Shown one piece after another: positions 38,706 through 46,877 of a DNA stretch of 64,000 nt; position 1 is the stretch's first letter; every line of letters starts with the position of its first letter. The stretch covers positions 496,001 through 560,000 of the forward strand of contig FWXP01000001.1 in NCBI GenBank assembly GCA_900176545.1. Reading direction: 5' to 3'. Origin of the DNA: Oscillospiraceae bacterium (GTDB lineage: Bacteria; Bacillota; Clostridia; Saccharofermentanales; Saccharofermentanaceae). The position numbers were made by a program, and so were the translations under genes. The notes under the pieces are model-generated. The model was not told where the DNA came from. It saw only the letters and a list, made by a program, of their open reading frames with translations, and ran no database searches.

Positions 38706-39404
38706 TCAGAAGTAATTAGGTCCTACGCCTTCAGGCCTTAGCATAAGGTATGAATCGTCGAGCATTACCACATCATCCTGACACCAATCGGGATCGAGCT
38801 CACCGCAGTACTCACAATTATTCTTACATGTGCAGCAGGAGAAATAATTGCCGCCGAAGTATGCATAATCTGCAAACTGTCTTGAATAACCCGTAAATCC
38901 AATGGAGTTATAGTAGACCATATGACGATCGATCGCATTCTCGGCTACGAGCCTGTAAGCGATAACGATAGCCCACTCTGAATCGAGGGATCTTGCGCAA
39001 TTGCACTCGCCTGTCTCTCTGTCAACTACAAGGAACTGGCCGGGACGCTTAAGAGTAGATATAACTGTCGTTGTAGGCCATGAAGTACAATGAACTCTGT
39101 TAAGAACAGTAACTGCGATAAGAACCTTATCGGTGATATCCGTATCTGAATCCTTGCCTTCGCCCTCTACTACTCTTGCAAAGAACTTAAAATCCTCAGT
39201 AGAAAGTCCGCATGCGTGAGCCTTGACTGCCGTATCCATAAAGAATCGCTCACTGTCAGTCGCGTTATTCCACATATACTCATAACGAGTAAAACGTTCC
39301 TGCTGTGTCTCGTTCTCAAATCCTAATGCATTAACGGGAGCTGCAACCATACCGACTACAAGGCTGCAAGTTACAATAAAAGAAATTATCTTATGTCGTA
39401 AAAT
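38706..39404 (-). CDS. Secreted SleB-like cell wall hydrolase
   Basis: Exported protein with a signal peptide (FIVTCSLVVGMVAAPVNA-L) and a Hydrolase_2/SleB-type domain in which ARVVEGEG holds the likely catalytic Glu, as in spore cortex lytic enzymes. The C-terminus has a cysteine cluster (FSCCTCKNNCEYCGE) that may bind metal or form disulfides. The start is uncertain. A TTG at 39431 has no ribosome binding site, whereas GAGAGG stands eight bases before an ATT at 39404 that would directly begin the signal peptide; I report the latter. A role in germination is possible but not shown. Confidence 0.75.
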   Translation of the reverse strand: MLRHKIISFIVTCSLVVGMVAAPVNALGFENETQQERFTRYEYMWNNATDSERFFMDTAVKAHACGLSTEDFKFFARVVEGEGKDSDTDITDKVLIAVTVLNRVHCTSWPTTTVISTLKRPGQFLVVDRETGECNCARSLDSEWAIVIAYRLVAENAIDRHMVYYNSIGFTGYSRQFADYAYFGGNYFSCCTCKNNCEYCGELDPDWCQDDVVMLDDSYLMLRPEGVGPNYF

Positions 39405-39589
39405 ATGAATTACCTCTCTTTCGAAAATCAACTATCATTTCTACGGCTCTAGTATTTTACAACGGTTTTAAAGGCTTTTGCAAACTTATTTTTTAACTTG
39501 TCATATTTTGGTGACATCTGTACAAAGACCACTATATATGGGGTTCATTTTGGAGGGAATTCACCAAAACGTGTTACAGATTCTTAACA

Positions 39590-39611
39590 TGAAAATGATT
39601 ATTGTTATAAT
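39590..39611 (+). promoter_or_regulatory. Promoter of dacA with start at the initiation codon
   Basis: TTAACA-like -35 about 16 bases before TATAAT (39606-39611). The expected transcription start is within a base or two of the ATG at 39618, which has no ribosome binding site, implying a leaderless mRNA. Confidence 0.5.
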
Positions 39612-39617
39612 GGTTGC

Positions 39618-40988
39618 ATGAAATCGAACAACAATTACAACAATCAATACGGACATGCTGCTCCGAACAGACCCGGTCAGCAAAAGGTCCATTCTCAGGG
39701 AAAGCCTGCTCCCGGTAATGGCAATAGACCTATGCAGAAGCCTACCCGTAACATGCCCGGCAAGACATCTGCCGGAAAGCAGATCAAAAGACCTCAGGGT
39801 AATCACCAGGCAAAAAAGAAGAAAGTAAAGATCAATCCCGTCGGCATCCTTACGCTTATTATGATAATACTCATCCTTATCATAATAGTCGTTGCCGTAA
39901 AGAATGCCGTATCCGGCAAAGACCCCAAGTCTCCTAAGGCAACAAAGACTTCCGAGGTCACGGAAGTATCCTCTGAAGAGACAGATCCTACACAGACCCA
40001 GATCGATCTTGATCTCTTTGAAGGTATCTACAGTACAAACGCGATAGTAATAGATGCTGAAGACGGTACTGTAATAAAGGGTCTTAACGAAGACGTTCAG
40101 GGATATCCCGCATCTGTTACCAAGATGATGACGACAATAGTCGCACTCGAGAACATAGATGATATCGATGCAAGATATACGATGCCTTCTTCCATCTATG
40201 ACTATCTCTTCACCAGGGATCTCTCGACTGCAGGATTCGAGAATATGGAATCCGTATCCTTCAGGGATCTTCTCTATGGTACGATGCTTCGATCCGGTGC
40301 AGAATGCTGTCTGGCTCTTGCTAATAACGTAGGAGGATCTGAGGAAGGATTCGTTCAGATGATGAACGACAAGGCAGCAGAGATCGGAATGACCAATACC
40401 CACTTCATGAACTGTACGGGCGAACACGATCCGGAACACTATTCTACAGTTCACGATATGGCTATCCTTCTTCAGTACGGACTTCAGAACGAGATGTTCA
40501 GGACCCTGATCACATCTTCCGAATATACGTCTTCAAGCACCGATCAGCACCCTGATGGCATCACGATGTATAACTCTTTCCATCAGACTTTCGGAAGTCC
40601 CGATGCAGGAGGAGCAACTCTTCTAGGTGGTAAGACGGGATTTACCACAGAAGCAGGACAGTGTCTTGCAAGCTTCGCATCGATTGACGGACATGAGTAT
40701 ATCCTCGTTACATTCGGAGCTTCCGTTCCTGCAGGTTCAAGCGTATATGCAGGTCACCTCCATGTAGATGACGCATTCCTTATCTATGCAAGACTTGCCG
40801 CATACCTGACAGGAGGTCCTACCCCTACTCCGAGAGTCGCGGAGACAGTTGCGACGACAACCGCAGAGACTTCTGCCACGGAATCATCCGCAGGAGCTAC
40901 TCCTACTCCGATAGTTGTAGAGACGACTACGGCAGCGACTACGGAACAGACAACGCAACCGGATACTACTTATATATCATTCGGATAA
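39618..40988 (+). CDS. dacA: D-alanyl-D-alanine carboxypeptidase (peptidase S11, DacA type)
   Basis: Membrane-anchored penicillin-binding protein that trims the terminal D-Ala of peptidoglycan stems. The 456 residues comprise a basic Asn/Gln/Pro-rich cytoplasmic N-terminus (1-74), a transmembrane helix (75-96), a linker, the catalytic domain and a Thr/Ala/Pro-rich tail. Active-site motifs are S166-V-T-K169, RSGAECC in the SxN position and KTG in GGKTGFTTEAG. SGA in place of SGN is a departure from the classical motif. The usual DacA C-terminal amphipathic anchor is missing; anchoring is N-terminal. Confidence 0.9.
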   Translation: MKSNNNYNNQYGHAAPNRPGQQKVHSQGKPAPGNGNRPMQKPTRNMPGKTSAGKQIKRPQGNHQAKKKKVKINPVGILTLIMIILILIIIVVAVKNAVSGKDPKSPKATKTSEVTEVSSEETDPTQTQIDLDLFEGIYSTNAIVIDAEDGTVIKGLNEDVQGYPASVTKMMTTIVALENIDDIDARYTMPSSIYDYLFTRDLSTAGFENMESVSFRDLLYGTMLRSGAECCLALANNVGGSEEGFVQMMNDKAAEIGMTNTHFMNCTGEHDPEHYSTVHDMAILLQYGLQNEMFRTLITSSEYTSSSTDQHPDGITMYNSFHQTFGSPDAGGATLLGGKTGFTTEAGQCLASFASIDGHEYILVTFGASVPAGSSVYAGHLHVDDAFLIYARLAAYLTGGPTPTPRVAETVATTTAETSATESSAGATPTPIVVETTTAATTEQTTQPDTTYISFG

Positions 40989-40992
40989 GATA

Positions 40993-41030
40993 GCAACAGC
41001 CGGCTTCATTTAATGAAATCGGCTGTTTCA
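40993..41030 (+). terminator. Bidirectional terminator between dacA and the SUKH gene
   Basis: AACAGCCG...CGGCTGTT with an inner TTCATTT/AATGAA stem (40995-41029). Short T-runs occur on both strands. It ends dacA and the long minus-strand operon. Confidence 0.75.
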
Positions 41031-41037
41031 TTATCTT

Positions 41038-41535
41038 TCAGACTGAAGCAAATGCCCGGAAGAAAGCTTCAACGCTCTCAAATGCCAAGATCGGTTCATC
41101 GACATCATCGAATCGGATAAGATATACAGTACCTGTTCCGATCTGCCAGAAGTATTCATCTCCGCCCACATCATCAGCGAATAAAACAAGGTTATTCGCC
41201 CTTATTGAATCTATGTCTGAAGACATATCCATAAAGTATTCCAACTGGCCTTTGTCAGCTCTTTCAGGAACAACGGTATTGCCTTCATACTTCCATCTGT
41301 ATCTCACAGGAAAAATATGGTGGATCCCGAACTCATGATAGCCAACAGATACATAAAGCTCCTTTATGCTTGCTCCGTTATAACCAAGATAGAACTCCTT
41401 CAGTATCTGAGGAAAGACAAAGCCGTAGTTATTCTCAATATCGACAAGGTCATCTTCATTGATATCATAACCCGGCTTTTTTGAAGACACTATCTTTTTA
41501 AATAAAGGCTCATATTCCATCTTATACATTCCCAT
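41038..41535 (-). CDS. SMI1/KNR4 (SUKH) family protein
   Basis: A 165-residue SUKH-fold protein: N-terminal acidic helix (YDINEDDLVDIENNYGFVFPQILKEFYLGYNG) and the later LVLFADDVGGDEYFWQI segment are characteristic. SUKH proteins are often immunity proteins against polymorphic toxins, but no toxin gene is adjacent, so a housekeeping role is equally possible. It overlaps the larB end by 14 bases and is the last gene of the operon starting at 49315. Confidence 0.85.
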   Translation of the reverse strand: MGMYKMEYEPLFKKIVSSKKPGYDINEDDLVDIENNYGFVFPQILKEFYLGYNGASIKELYVSVGYHEFGIHHIFPVRYRWKYEGNTVVPERADKGQLEYFMDMSSDIDSIRANNLVLFADDVGGDEYFWQIGTGTVYLIRFDDVDEPILAFESVEAFFRAFASV

Positions 41536-42199
41536 TCTCTGCCAATCTGTTAATCTGAGTAGCGATATAACCTGCTCCGTAGCCGTTATCTATGTTGACT
41601 ACAGATATGCCGTTGGCGCAGGAATTGATCATTGTAAGAAGAGCTGAAAGCCCTTCGAAGTTAGCTCCGTATCCTACTGATGTAGGTACTGCTATTACAG
41701 GTACTTTGACAAGGCCGCCGATGACACTGGGAAGTGCTCCTTCCATGCCTGCTACTGCTATTACGACATTAGCTTTCCTGATCTCTTCGGTCTTGGAGAG
41801 AAGTCTGTGTATACCGCTTACTCCTACGTCGTATATCCTGGTAACTTCGGAGCCGAAGAACTCCGCTGTCTGAGCCGCTTCTTCAGCTACCTTGATATCC
41901 GCTGTACCTGCAGTACATACTGCAATGTTACCTGTTCTTTCCTTCTTCTCTTTCTCTATCTTGAGGATACGCGATACGGGATCGTATACGGCATCAGGGA
42001 ATCTGCTCTTTATAAGCTCGAACTGCTCCTTGGTCGCCCTCGTACCGAACACTTCATTGTTCTCTTTATAGAGCCTGTCGAAGATCTTTAAGAGGAACTC
42101 GTCTTCCTTGCCGCTGCAGAACACGACTTCCGGAAAGCCTGTTCGTTCTTCCCTGGTAAGGTCGAGCTTTGCAAAATCAAGGTCGGCGTAGTTATCCAT
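41522..42199 (-). CDS. larB: Nickel-pincer cofactor biosynthesis protein LarB
   Basis: Carboxylates and hydrolyses nicotinic acid adenine dinucleotide in the first step of nickel-pincer nucleotide synthesis. The 225 residues have an N-terminal segment followed by a PurE-like core with AVCTAGTADIKVAEEAA, GVSGIHRLL, AVAGMEGALPSVIGGLV and VPTSVGYGANFEGLSALLTMINSCANGISVVNIDNGYGA. It follows the HypE-like gene by two bases. Confidence 0.93.
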   Translation of the reverse strand: MDNYADLDFAKLDLTREERTGFPEVVFCSGKEDEFLLKIFDRLYKENNEVFGTRATKEQFELIKSRFPDAVYDPVSRILKIEKEKKERTGNIAVCTAGTADIKVAEEAAQTAEFFGSEVTRIYDVGVSGIHRLLSKTEEIRKANVVIAVAGMEGALPSVIGGLVKVPVIAVPTSVGYGANFEGLSALLTMINSCANGISVVNIDNGYGAGYIATQINRLAENGNV

Positions 42200-42201
42200 A
42201 C

Positions 42202-43230
42202 TTATATCCTGTATATCTCGTCTGCTCCGGGAGGAGCCATCTCGAATGATCTTCCGTTCTTATCTGTTATCCTGAAGCCTTCTGTTGCCTCTGTGAACTC
42301 ACCTATTACAGCAGCTTCAACGCCTGCGTCCTTAATAGCTGCGATAACCCTGTCAGGTTCAGCAGATGCGATAAGAAGCGAACCTGAAGATATGAGCCTT
42401 AAAGGATCGATCTCGAGTGCCTTACAGATTGCTCTTGAAGCATTGCTTATGGGGATATTCTCCTCATATACGTTAACGCCTAATCCTGAGTAGTGTGCCA
42501 TCTCATATGCGGCGCCTAAGACTCCGCCTTCAGTGACATCGTGCATAAGATCTGCGGCACTGTAGTAGTAGCCGTACTTATTTTTCTCTTCAGATGAAGA
42601 TCTGATGCTTCCTGCAGCGCTTCCTTCGGTAACGACTGAGATCAGCTCGTTATACTTGGATGCTTCGTCAATATACTCGGAAGACACCTTGCCGAAGAGC
42701 TTGCTCTTATGTTCTGTAGCCGCTATATAGCTGCCCTCTATGGCACTCATCTTGGTCTGGATAAGCTTATCTCCTGCCCTGGCCTTACCGCGGGGTACGG
42801 GATGTTCCTTATCCACAAGACCGAATGCCGTGGAGATGACTACAAATGTCTTTACCGAATCGGATACTTCAGTATGTCCTCCTACGATATCCACGCCCAG
42901 CTTCTCAGCCTCCCTTGAAGCCTGAGTAACGATCTCGGAGATGTCTTCTTCCGTAGCGGAAGAAGGAGCTACTATGTCGATAAGGATACCTGAAGGGTGA
43001 ACACCGCAGGCGGCGATATCGTTGCAGGATACATGCACCGTGAGAGTACCCGACTGCATACCTCCGGCAGTTATAGGATCCGAAGATATTACCATCAGCT
43101 TATCGCCTAAGTTGATCCATGCGCAGTCTGCACCGATATCAGCTCCCACAAGAGTATTGTCGGAAAGCTTAGGCAATTTACTTAAGACTATGGAACTTAA
43201 CTGTTCGTTTGTAAGCTTACCTGTCTTCAT
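42202..43230 (-). CDS. AIR synthase-related (HypE/ThiL-like) protein
   Basis: A 342-residue PurM/HypE-superfamily ATP-binding protein. Features include GADIGADCAW, ISSDPITAGG, NDIAACGVHPSGILID (the nucleotide-binding core), VDIVGGHTEVS and LMHDVTEGGVLGAAYEMA. It lacks the C-terminal cyanide-carrying cysteine of true HypE (it ends PPGADEIYRI), so it is probably not a hydrogenase maturase. It sits directly before larB, with which it may share a nickel or thiocarboxylate pathway. Its start overlaps the thiI stop by one base. Confidence 0.85.
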   Translation of the reverse strand: MKTGKLTNEQLSSIVLSKLPKLSDNTLVGADIGADCAWINLGDKLMVISSDPITAGGMQSGTLTVHVSCNDIAACGVHPSGILIDIVAPSSATEEDISEIVTQASREAEKLGVDIVGGHTEVSDSVKTFVVISTAFGLVDKEHPVPRGKARAGDKLIQTKMSAIEGSYIAATEHKSKLFGKVSSEYIDEASKYNELISVVTEGSAAGSIRSSSEEKNKYGYYYSAADLMHDVTEGGVLGAAYEMAHYSGLGVNVYEENIPISNASRAICKALEIDPLRLISSGSLLIASAEPDRVIAAIKDAGVEAAVIGEFTEATEGFRITDKNGRSFEMAPPGADEIYRI

Positions 43231-44432
43231 CAGATCTCAATTATCTCCAATCCCTGTGTGCATCCGTCCTCAACCATCTTAGCGATGTCGAGTTTGGATT
43301 CAGCGAACTCGATATCTTCATGCTTGGGATGAGTCTTGGGATGCTTTGCAACAAATACCGTACAGCAATCCTCGTAAGGAAGGATAGAGGTCTCGAATGC
43401 ACCGATCTTCCTGGAGAGATCACAAGTTGCTTCCTTATCAAGTCCGATAAGAGGACGAAGGATAGGCATCTTTGCAACTTCGTTAGTAATGTTTATAGCC
43501 TCAAGAGTCTGGCTTGCGACCTGACCTAAGCTCTCTCCTGTTATAAGGCACTTACAGCCTTCCTTCTCGGCAAGACGCTCTGCTATCTGGATCATGACTC
43601 TACGCATCGTGATGGTGAGCATGTCCTCGGGGCTGTTCTTTACCATATCGAGTTGTATCTGAGTAAAATTGACGATATAAAGATTCATCTTGCCGGAGAA
43701 TCCGGATACGATCTTAGCAAGATCTACTACCTTCTGCTTAGCCTGCTCAGATGTATAAGGGAATGAGTGGAAATATACGGCATCAAGCTGCATACCGCGG
43801 GAAGCCATCATGTAGCCTGCAACGGGTGAATCGATACCGCCTGATAACAGGAGCATACCCTTACCTGCAGTACCTACGGGAAGGCCTCTGTGACCCATTA
43901 CCTTACCAGCATATACATAGTTGTAGTCACGTACTTCGATATTGAGGATGAAGTCAGGCTGCTTAACGTTGACAGTAAGCTGCGGGAAATTATCCAGAAG
44001 GAATCCTCCTACCTCATCGCAGATCTGGGGAGACTTATAAGGGAAAGACTTATCGCCTCTTTTTGCCTCCACCTTGAACGTCTTATATTCGGGGTGCTCT
44101 CTAAGAAGTCCCTTAACATATTCAAGTGAATTCTCCTTGATGGAATCAAGATCACCTTCGAACTTTCTTGCAAGGCTTGCGGATACGATACCGAATACCT
44201 GTGTTACTGCCTTTAAGATCTCCTTGGAGCTCTCTTCGTCAGCAAAGTTAGGATTCTCGATGCCGTGCTTATCTTCGATCCAGATACGACTCTGGCTCTG
44301 ATAGATAGAGAGCTTACCGAAGTTACGAAGCCTGTACTTCAGGTTGCTCTTGAGCTGTATCTCAAACTTACCTCTGTTCAATCCCTTGAGCGTGATCTCG
44401 CCCATTCTTGCAAGTATAACGTTCTTAGCCAT
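43230..44432 (-). CDS. thiI: tRNA 4-thiouridine synthase ThiI
   Basis: Adenylates U8 of tRNA and transfers sulfur to give s4U8; it also contributes to thiamine thiazole synthesis in some bacteria. The 400 residues contain an N-terminal ferredoxin-like/THUMP region (to about 165) and a PP-loop domain with LLSGGIDSPVAGYMM. A rhodanese domain is absent, as in Bacillus-type ThiI, which relies on a dedicated cysteine desulfurase; the gene for such an enzyme is immediately upstream. Confidence 0.96.
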   Translation of the reverse strand: MAKNVILARMGEITLKGLNRGKFEIQLKSNLKYRLRNFGKLSIYQSQSRIWIEDKHGIENPNFADEESSKEILKAVTQVFGIVSASLARKFEGDLDSIKENSLEYVKGLLREHPEYKTFKVEAKRGDKSFPYKSPQICDEVGGFLLDNFPQLTVNVKQPDFILNIEVRDYNYVYAGKVMGHRGLPVGTAGKGMLLLSGGIDSPVAGYMMASRGMQLDAVYFHSFPYTSEQAKQKVVDLAKIVSGFSGKMNLYIVNFTQIQLDMVKNSPEDMLTITMRRVMIQIAERLAEKEGCKCLITGESLGQVASQTLEAINITNEVAKMPILRPLIGLDKEATCDLSRKIGAFETSILPYEDCCTVFVAKHPKTHPKHEDIEFAESKLDIAKMVEDGCTQGLEIIEI

Positions 44433-44434
44433 CT

Positions 44435-45580
44435 TTACCTCTTTATAAGAAACTTGTCGTATATCTCGTCAATTGCCTTAATGAATTCTTTTGCTTCTTC
44501 CATGGTATTGTACCTTGAAAAGCTTAATCTTACGCTGTTATTGGCAATACTCCTGTCTATTCCCATAGCCATGAGCACATAGCTTACCTTCTTGGACTTA
44601 GATGAGCATGCGGATACCGTAGATACGAATATATCATACATCTCAAGACAATGTAGCATAGTCTCAGACTGAAATCCTTCGAAAGCAACATTCAATACAT
44701 GAGGAAGCGCGTCCTCGGGAGAATTGATAACAGCCTTTCTCTTAGTAAGCTCTTCTCTTAAGTAAGAATTAATCTCAGCTGCATTATTATACGAATCTTC
44801 TCTTCCCTCTACCGCATCTTTAAGAGCTACCGTAAATGCAGTAGCAAGGACCAGGCTCTGTGTTCCGGATCTCATGCCGCTCTGCTGGCCTCCACCTACG
44901 ATAAAAGGATCGATCTTCGTATTCTTATTGACGTAGAGCATTCCTACGCCCTTAAGAGAGTGGATCTTATGACCTGAGAAAGCAGCCATATCGACACCGA
45001 GCTTTCTCATATCTATGGGAAGTTTACCTAAGGACTGTACGCAGTCCAGATAGATCTTCGTATTGCGGTTCTTCTTATCCCTTATGGACTTTATCTCTTC
45101 CAAAGGAAGTATGGAACCTGTCTCATTATTAACGTGAGTAAAGCAAAGAAGCGCAGTATCGTCATCTATCGCCTCTTCAAGGATATCGAGCTTGGGCTTA
45201 CCGTTCTTATCCACGGGGATATAAACGATCTCATAGCCTTGGCTTTCAAGTCTCTTCAATGTCTCGAGAGTGCACTTATGCTCCGTCTCAGTGGAGATCA
45301 GCTTCTTACCGGCTCTCTTATTATGACTCACATAGCCTTCGATAGCAGTATTGGCGGACTCGGTACCGCATGATGTGAAATAGATCTCATCCTTAGTGCA
45401 GCCCAGGTATGAAGCACAATCAGCAAGGCACTTCTCATAGGCCGTAACTGCGGCATTTCCGAGCTTATGTAAGGATCCCGGATTACCGAAGAGCTCTGCT
45501 TCCAGATTGTTCTTAACCGCGTCGATAACATTTTGTGAAGGCGCGGTCGTAGCCGAATTATCAAAGTAGATCATGTTCAT
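44435..45580 (-). CDS. Cysteine desulfurase (NifS/IscS family)
   Basis: PLP enzyme that releases sulfur from cysteine as an enzyme persulfide. The family start MIYFDNSATTAPS, the TETEHKCTLE segment, the PLP lysine in SGHKIHSLKG and the catalytic Cys in STVSACSSKSKK are present. I use the ATG at 45580 (381 residues) because it overlaps the Nudix stop (ATGA); the ATG at 45604 would add eight unlikely residues. Adjacency to thiI indicates a NifZ-like dedicated sulfur donor. Confidence 0.95.
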   Translation of the reverse strand: MNMIYFDNSATTAPSQNVIDAVKNNLEAELFGNPGSLHKLGNAAVTAYEKCLADCASYLGCTKDEIYFTSCGTESANTAIEGYVSHNKRAGKKLISTETEHKCTLETLKRLESQGYEIVYIPVDKNGKPKLDILEEAIDDDTALLCFTHVNNETGSILPLEEIKSIRDKKNRNTKIYLDCVQSLGKLPIDMRKLGVDMAAFSGHKIHSLKGVGMLYVNKNTKIDPFIVGGGQQSGMRSGTQSLVLATAFTVALKDAVEGREDSYNNAAEINSYLREELTKRKAVINSPEDALPHVLNVAFEGFQSETMLHCLEMYDIFVSTVSACSSKSKKVSYVLMAMGIDRSIANNSVRLSFSRYNTMEEAKEFIKAIDEIYDKFLIKR

Positions 45581-46143
45581 GCACCATAAGCCCACATATA
45601 ACAATATGCCTGGGTCCTTGCTGCGAACTTGGTAGATGTCTTTAGCATCTCCTTTATCTCATCTTTCGTATACCATGCGGCTTCTATCTCTTCTTCATCA
45701 GAGGTACTGGGAGCAAATTCACCTTCTGCTACACCGATGATGACTTCGCTTCTCTCGTTCATGACACCGACAGCACTATAGCTGGAAGGCCACTTAGCCT
45801 TGACCTCCGTAAGAGTAAGACCTGTCTCTTCCCATAGTTCTCTCTTGGCAGCCGTCTCCACATCCTCACCGGGATCGATAAGACCTGCCGGGAAATTGAT
45901 GGCAACATCACCTACTGCCATCCTGAACTCCTTGTTAAGGAGGATCTTGGTATTATCCTTATCGTGCATTATGAGAACGACAGCTTCGGACTTATCTGAC
46001 TTTACATCGTCAAAGTTCTTGCAGTCATTGTTCCTGCTGATCATCTCATAGCGCTTAGTATTGCCCTTTACCGTCTCATATGTAAGGTCGTATCTTGTGA
46101 TGAACTTACCCTGATGTACTTTCTCGATCGACTTAAATTCCAA
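45577..46143 (-). CDS. Nudix hydrolase (ADP-ribose pyrophosphatase type)
   Basis: A 188-residue Nudix enzyme with a canonical box G-x5-E-x7-REL-WEETGL starting at GLIDPGEDVE. The surrounding pattern (LNKEFRMAVGDVAINFPAG) is that of ADP-sugar pyrophosphatases. It is cotranscribed with the cysteine desulfurase (ATGA) and follows the flavoprotein gene by 17 bases. Confidence 0.9.
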   Translation of the reverse strand: MEFKSIEKVHQGKFITRYDLTYETVKGNTKRYEMISRNNDCKNFDDVKSDKSEAVVLIMHDKDNTKILLNKEFRMAVGDVAINFPAGLIDPGEDVETAAKRELWEETGLTLTEVKAKWPSSYSAVGVMNERSEVIIGVAEGEFAPSTSDEEEIEAAWYTKDEIKEMLKTSTKFAARTQAYCYMWAYGA

Positions 46144-46160
46144 CTTCTTACACCTTCTTA

Positions 46161-46847
46161 TCAGTACTTCTTGCCGTTCTTTCCTGCGGCCTTCTCTTCT
46201 CTTATGTGCTTATACTTATCTCTTTCCTTCTTATATCCCATCCTCTTCTCGAAGACTTCGTCAGATGCGACAGAATAGCCGAAGAATCCCAGCTTCTCGC
46301 CGAGAGTGAAATATTCGCCGTGATTATAAGAGATGAGCTTTGCCTTATCAAGACAGAGCTTGCCTTCTTCGTCCTTAAGATAGCTGTCTGCGGTAACAGC
46401 TACGATCTGCGCGATAAACATATCGTGAGATCCGAGCTCCAATACCTGAGTCACTTTACAAGAGATGGATACGGGAGCTTCCTTAATCGCATATGCGTAC
46501 TCTAATCCCTCAGCCTTTACTGACGTAAGACCGCATGTCTTGAACTTATCCTCGTCAGCACCGGATCTTACTCCGCAGTAATCACATGACTTTGCAAGAG
46601 ACTTATTTACAAGATTAATAACGAACTCGCCTGTCTCCTTGATAAGGTTATAGGAATGTCTGCTCTTTCTTACGGATATAGATACCATGGGAGGCTCGGA
46701 GTTTACCGTTCCCGCCCATGCGATAGTAACGATATTGGGACGCTCGCTGTCCTTTGAGGGATCCTTGCCTGCGCAGGATACCATTACTACGGGTACCGGA
46801 TTAAGGATCGTTGAATTACCGATGATGATCTTGTCGTGTTTTGCCAT
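46161..46847 (-). CDS. Flavin reductase-like FMN-binding protein
   Basis: A 228-residue flavoprotein of the flavin reductase/FlaRed family: NPVPVVMVSC, NIVTIAWAGTVNSEPPMVSISVRKSRHSY and ETGEFVINLV form the FMN-binding split barrel. It resembles the Clostridial HPF/FlaRed group. The ATG at 46847 has GGAG nine bases upstream; the TTG at 46862 overlaps that site and is unlikely. Confidence 0.9.
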   Translation of the reverse strand: MAKHDKIIIGNSTILNPVPVVMVSCAGKDPSKDSERPNIVTIAWAGTVNSEPPMVSISVRKSRHSYNLIKETGEFVINLVNKSLAKSCDYCGVRSGADEDKFKTCGLTSVKAEGLEYAYAIKEAPVSISCKVTQVLELGSHDMFIAQIVAVTADSYLKDEEGKLCLDKAKLISYNHGEYFTLGEKLGFFGYSVASDEVFEKRMGYKKERDKYKHIREEKAAGKNGKKY

Positions 46848-46877
46848 TTCTTTTATCTCCAAACTTAATTTTGTTGC

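Noticed and set aside
39561-40454. 297-codon open frame on the minus strand opposite dacA
   Set aside because: Shadow of dacA codon bias, with a Cys/Arg/Tyr-rich nonsense composition.
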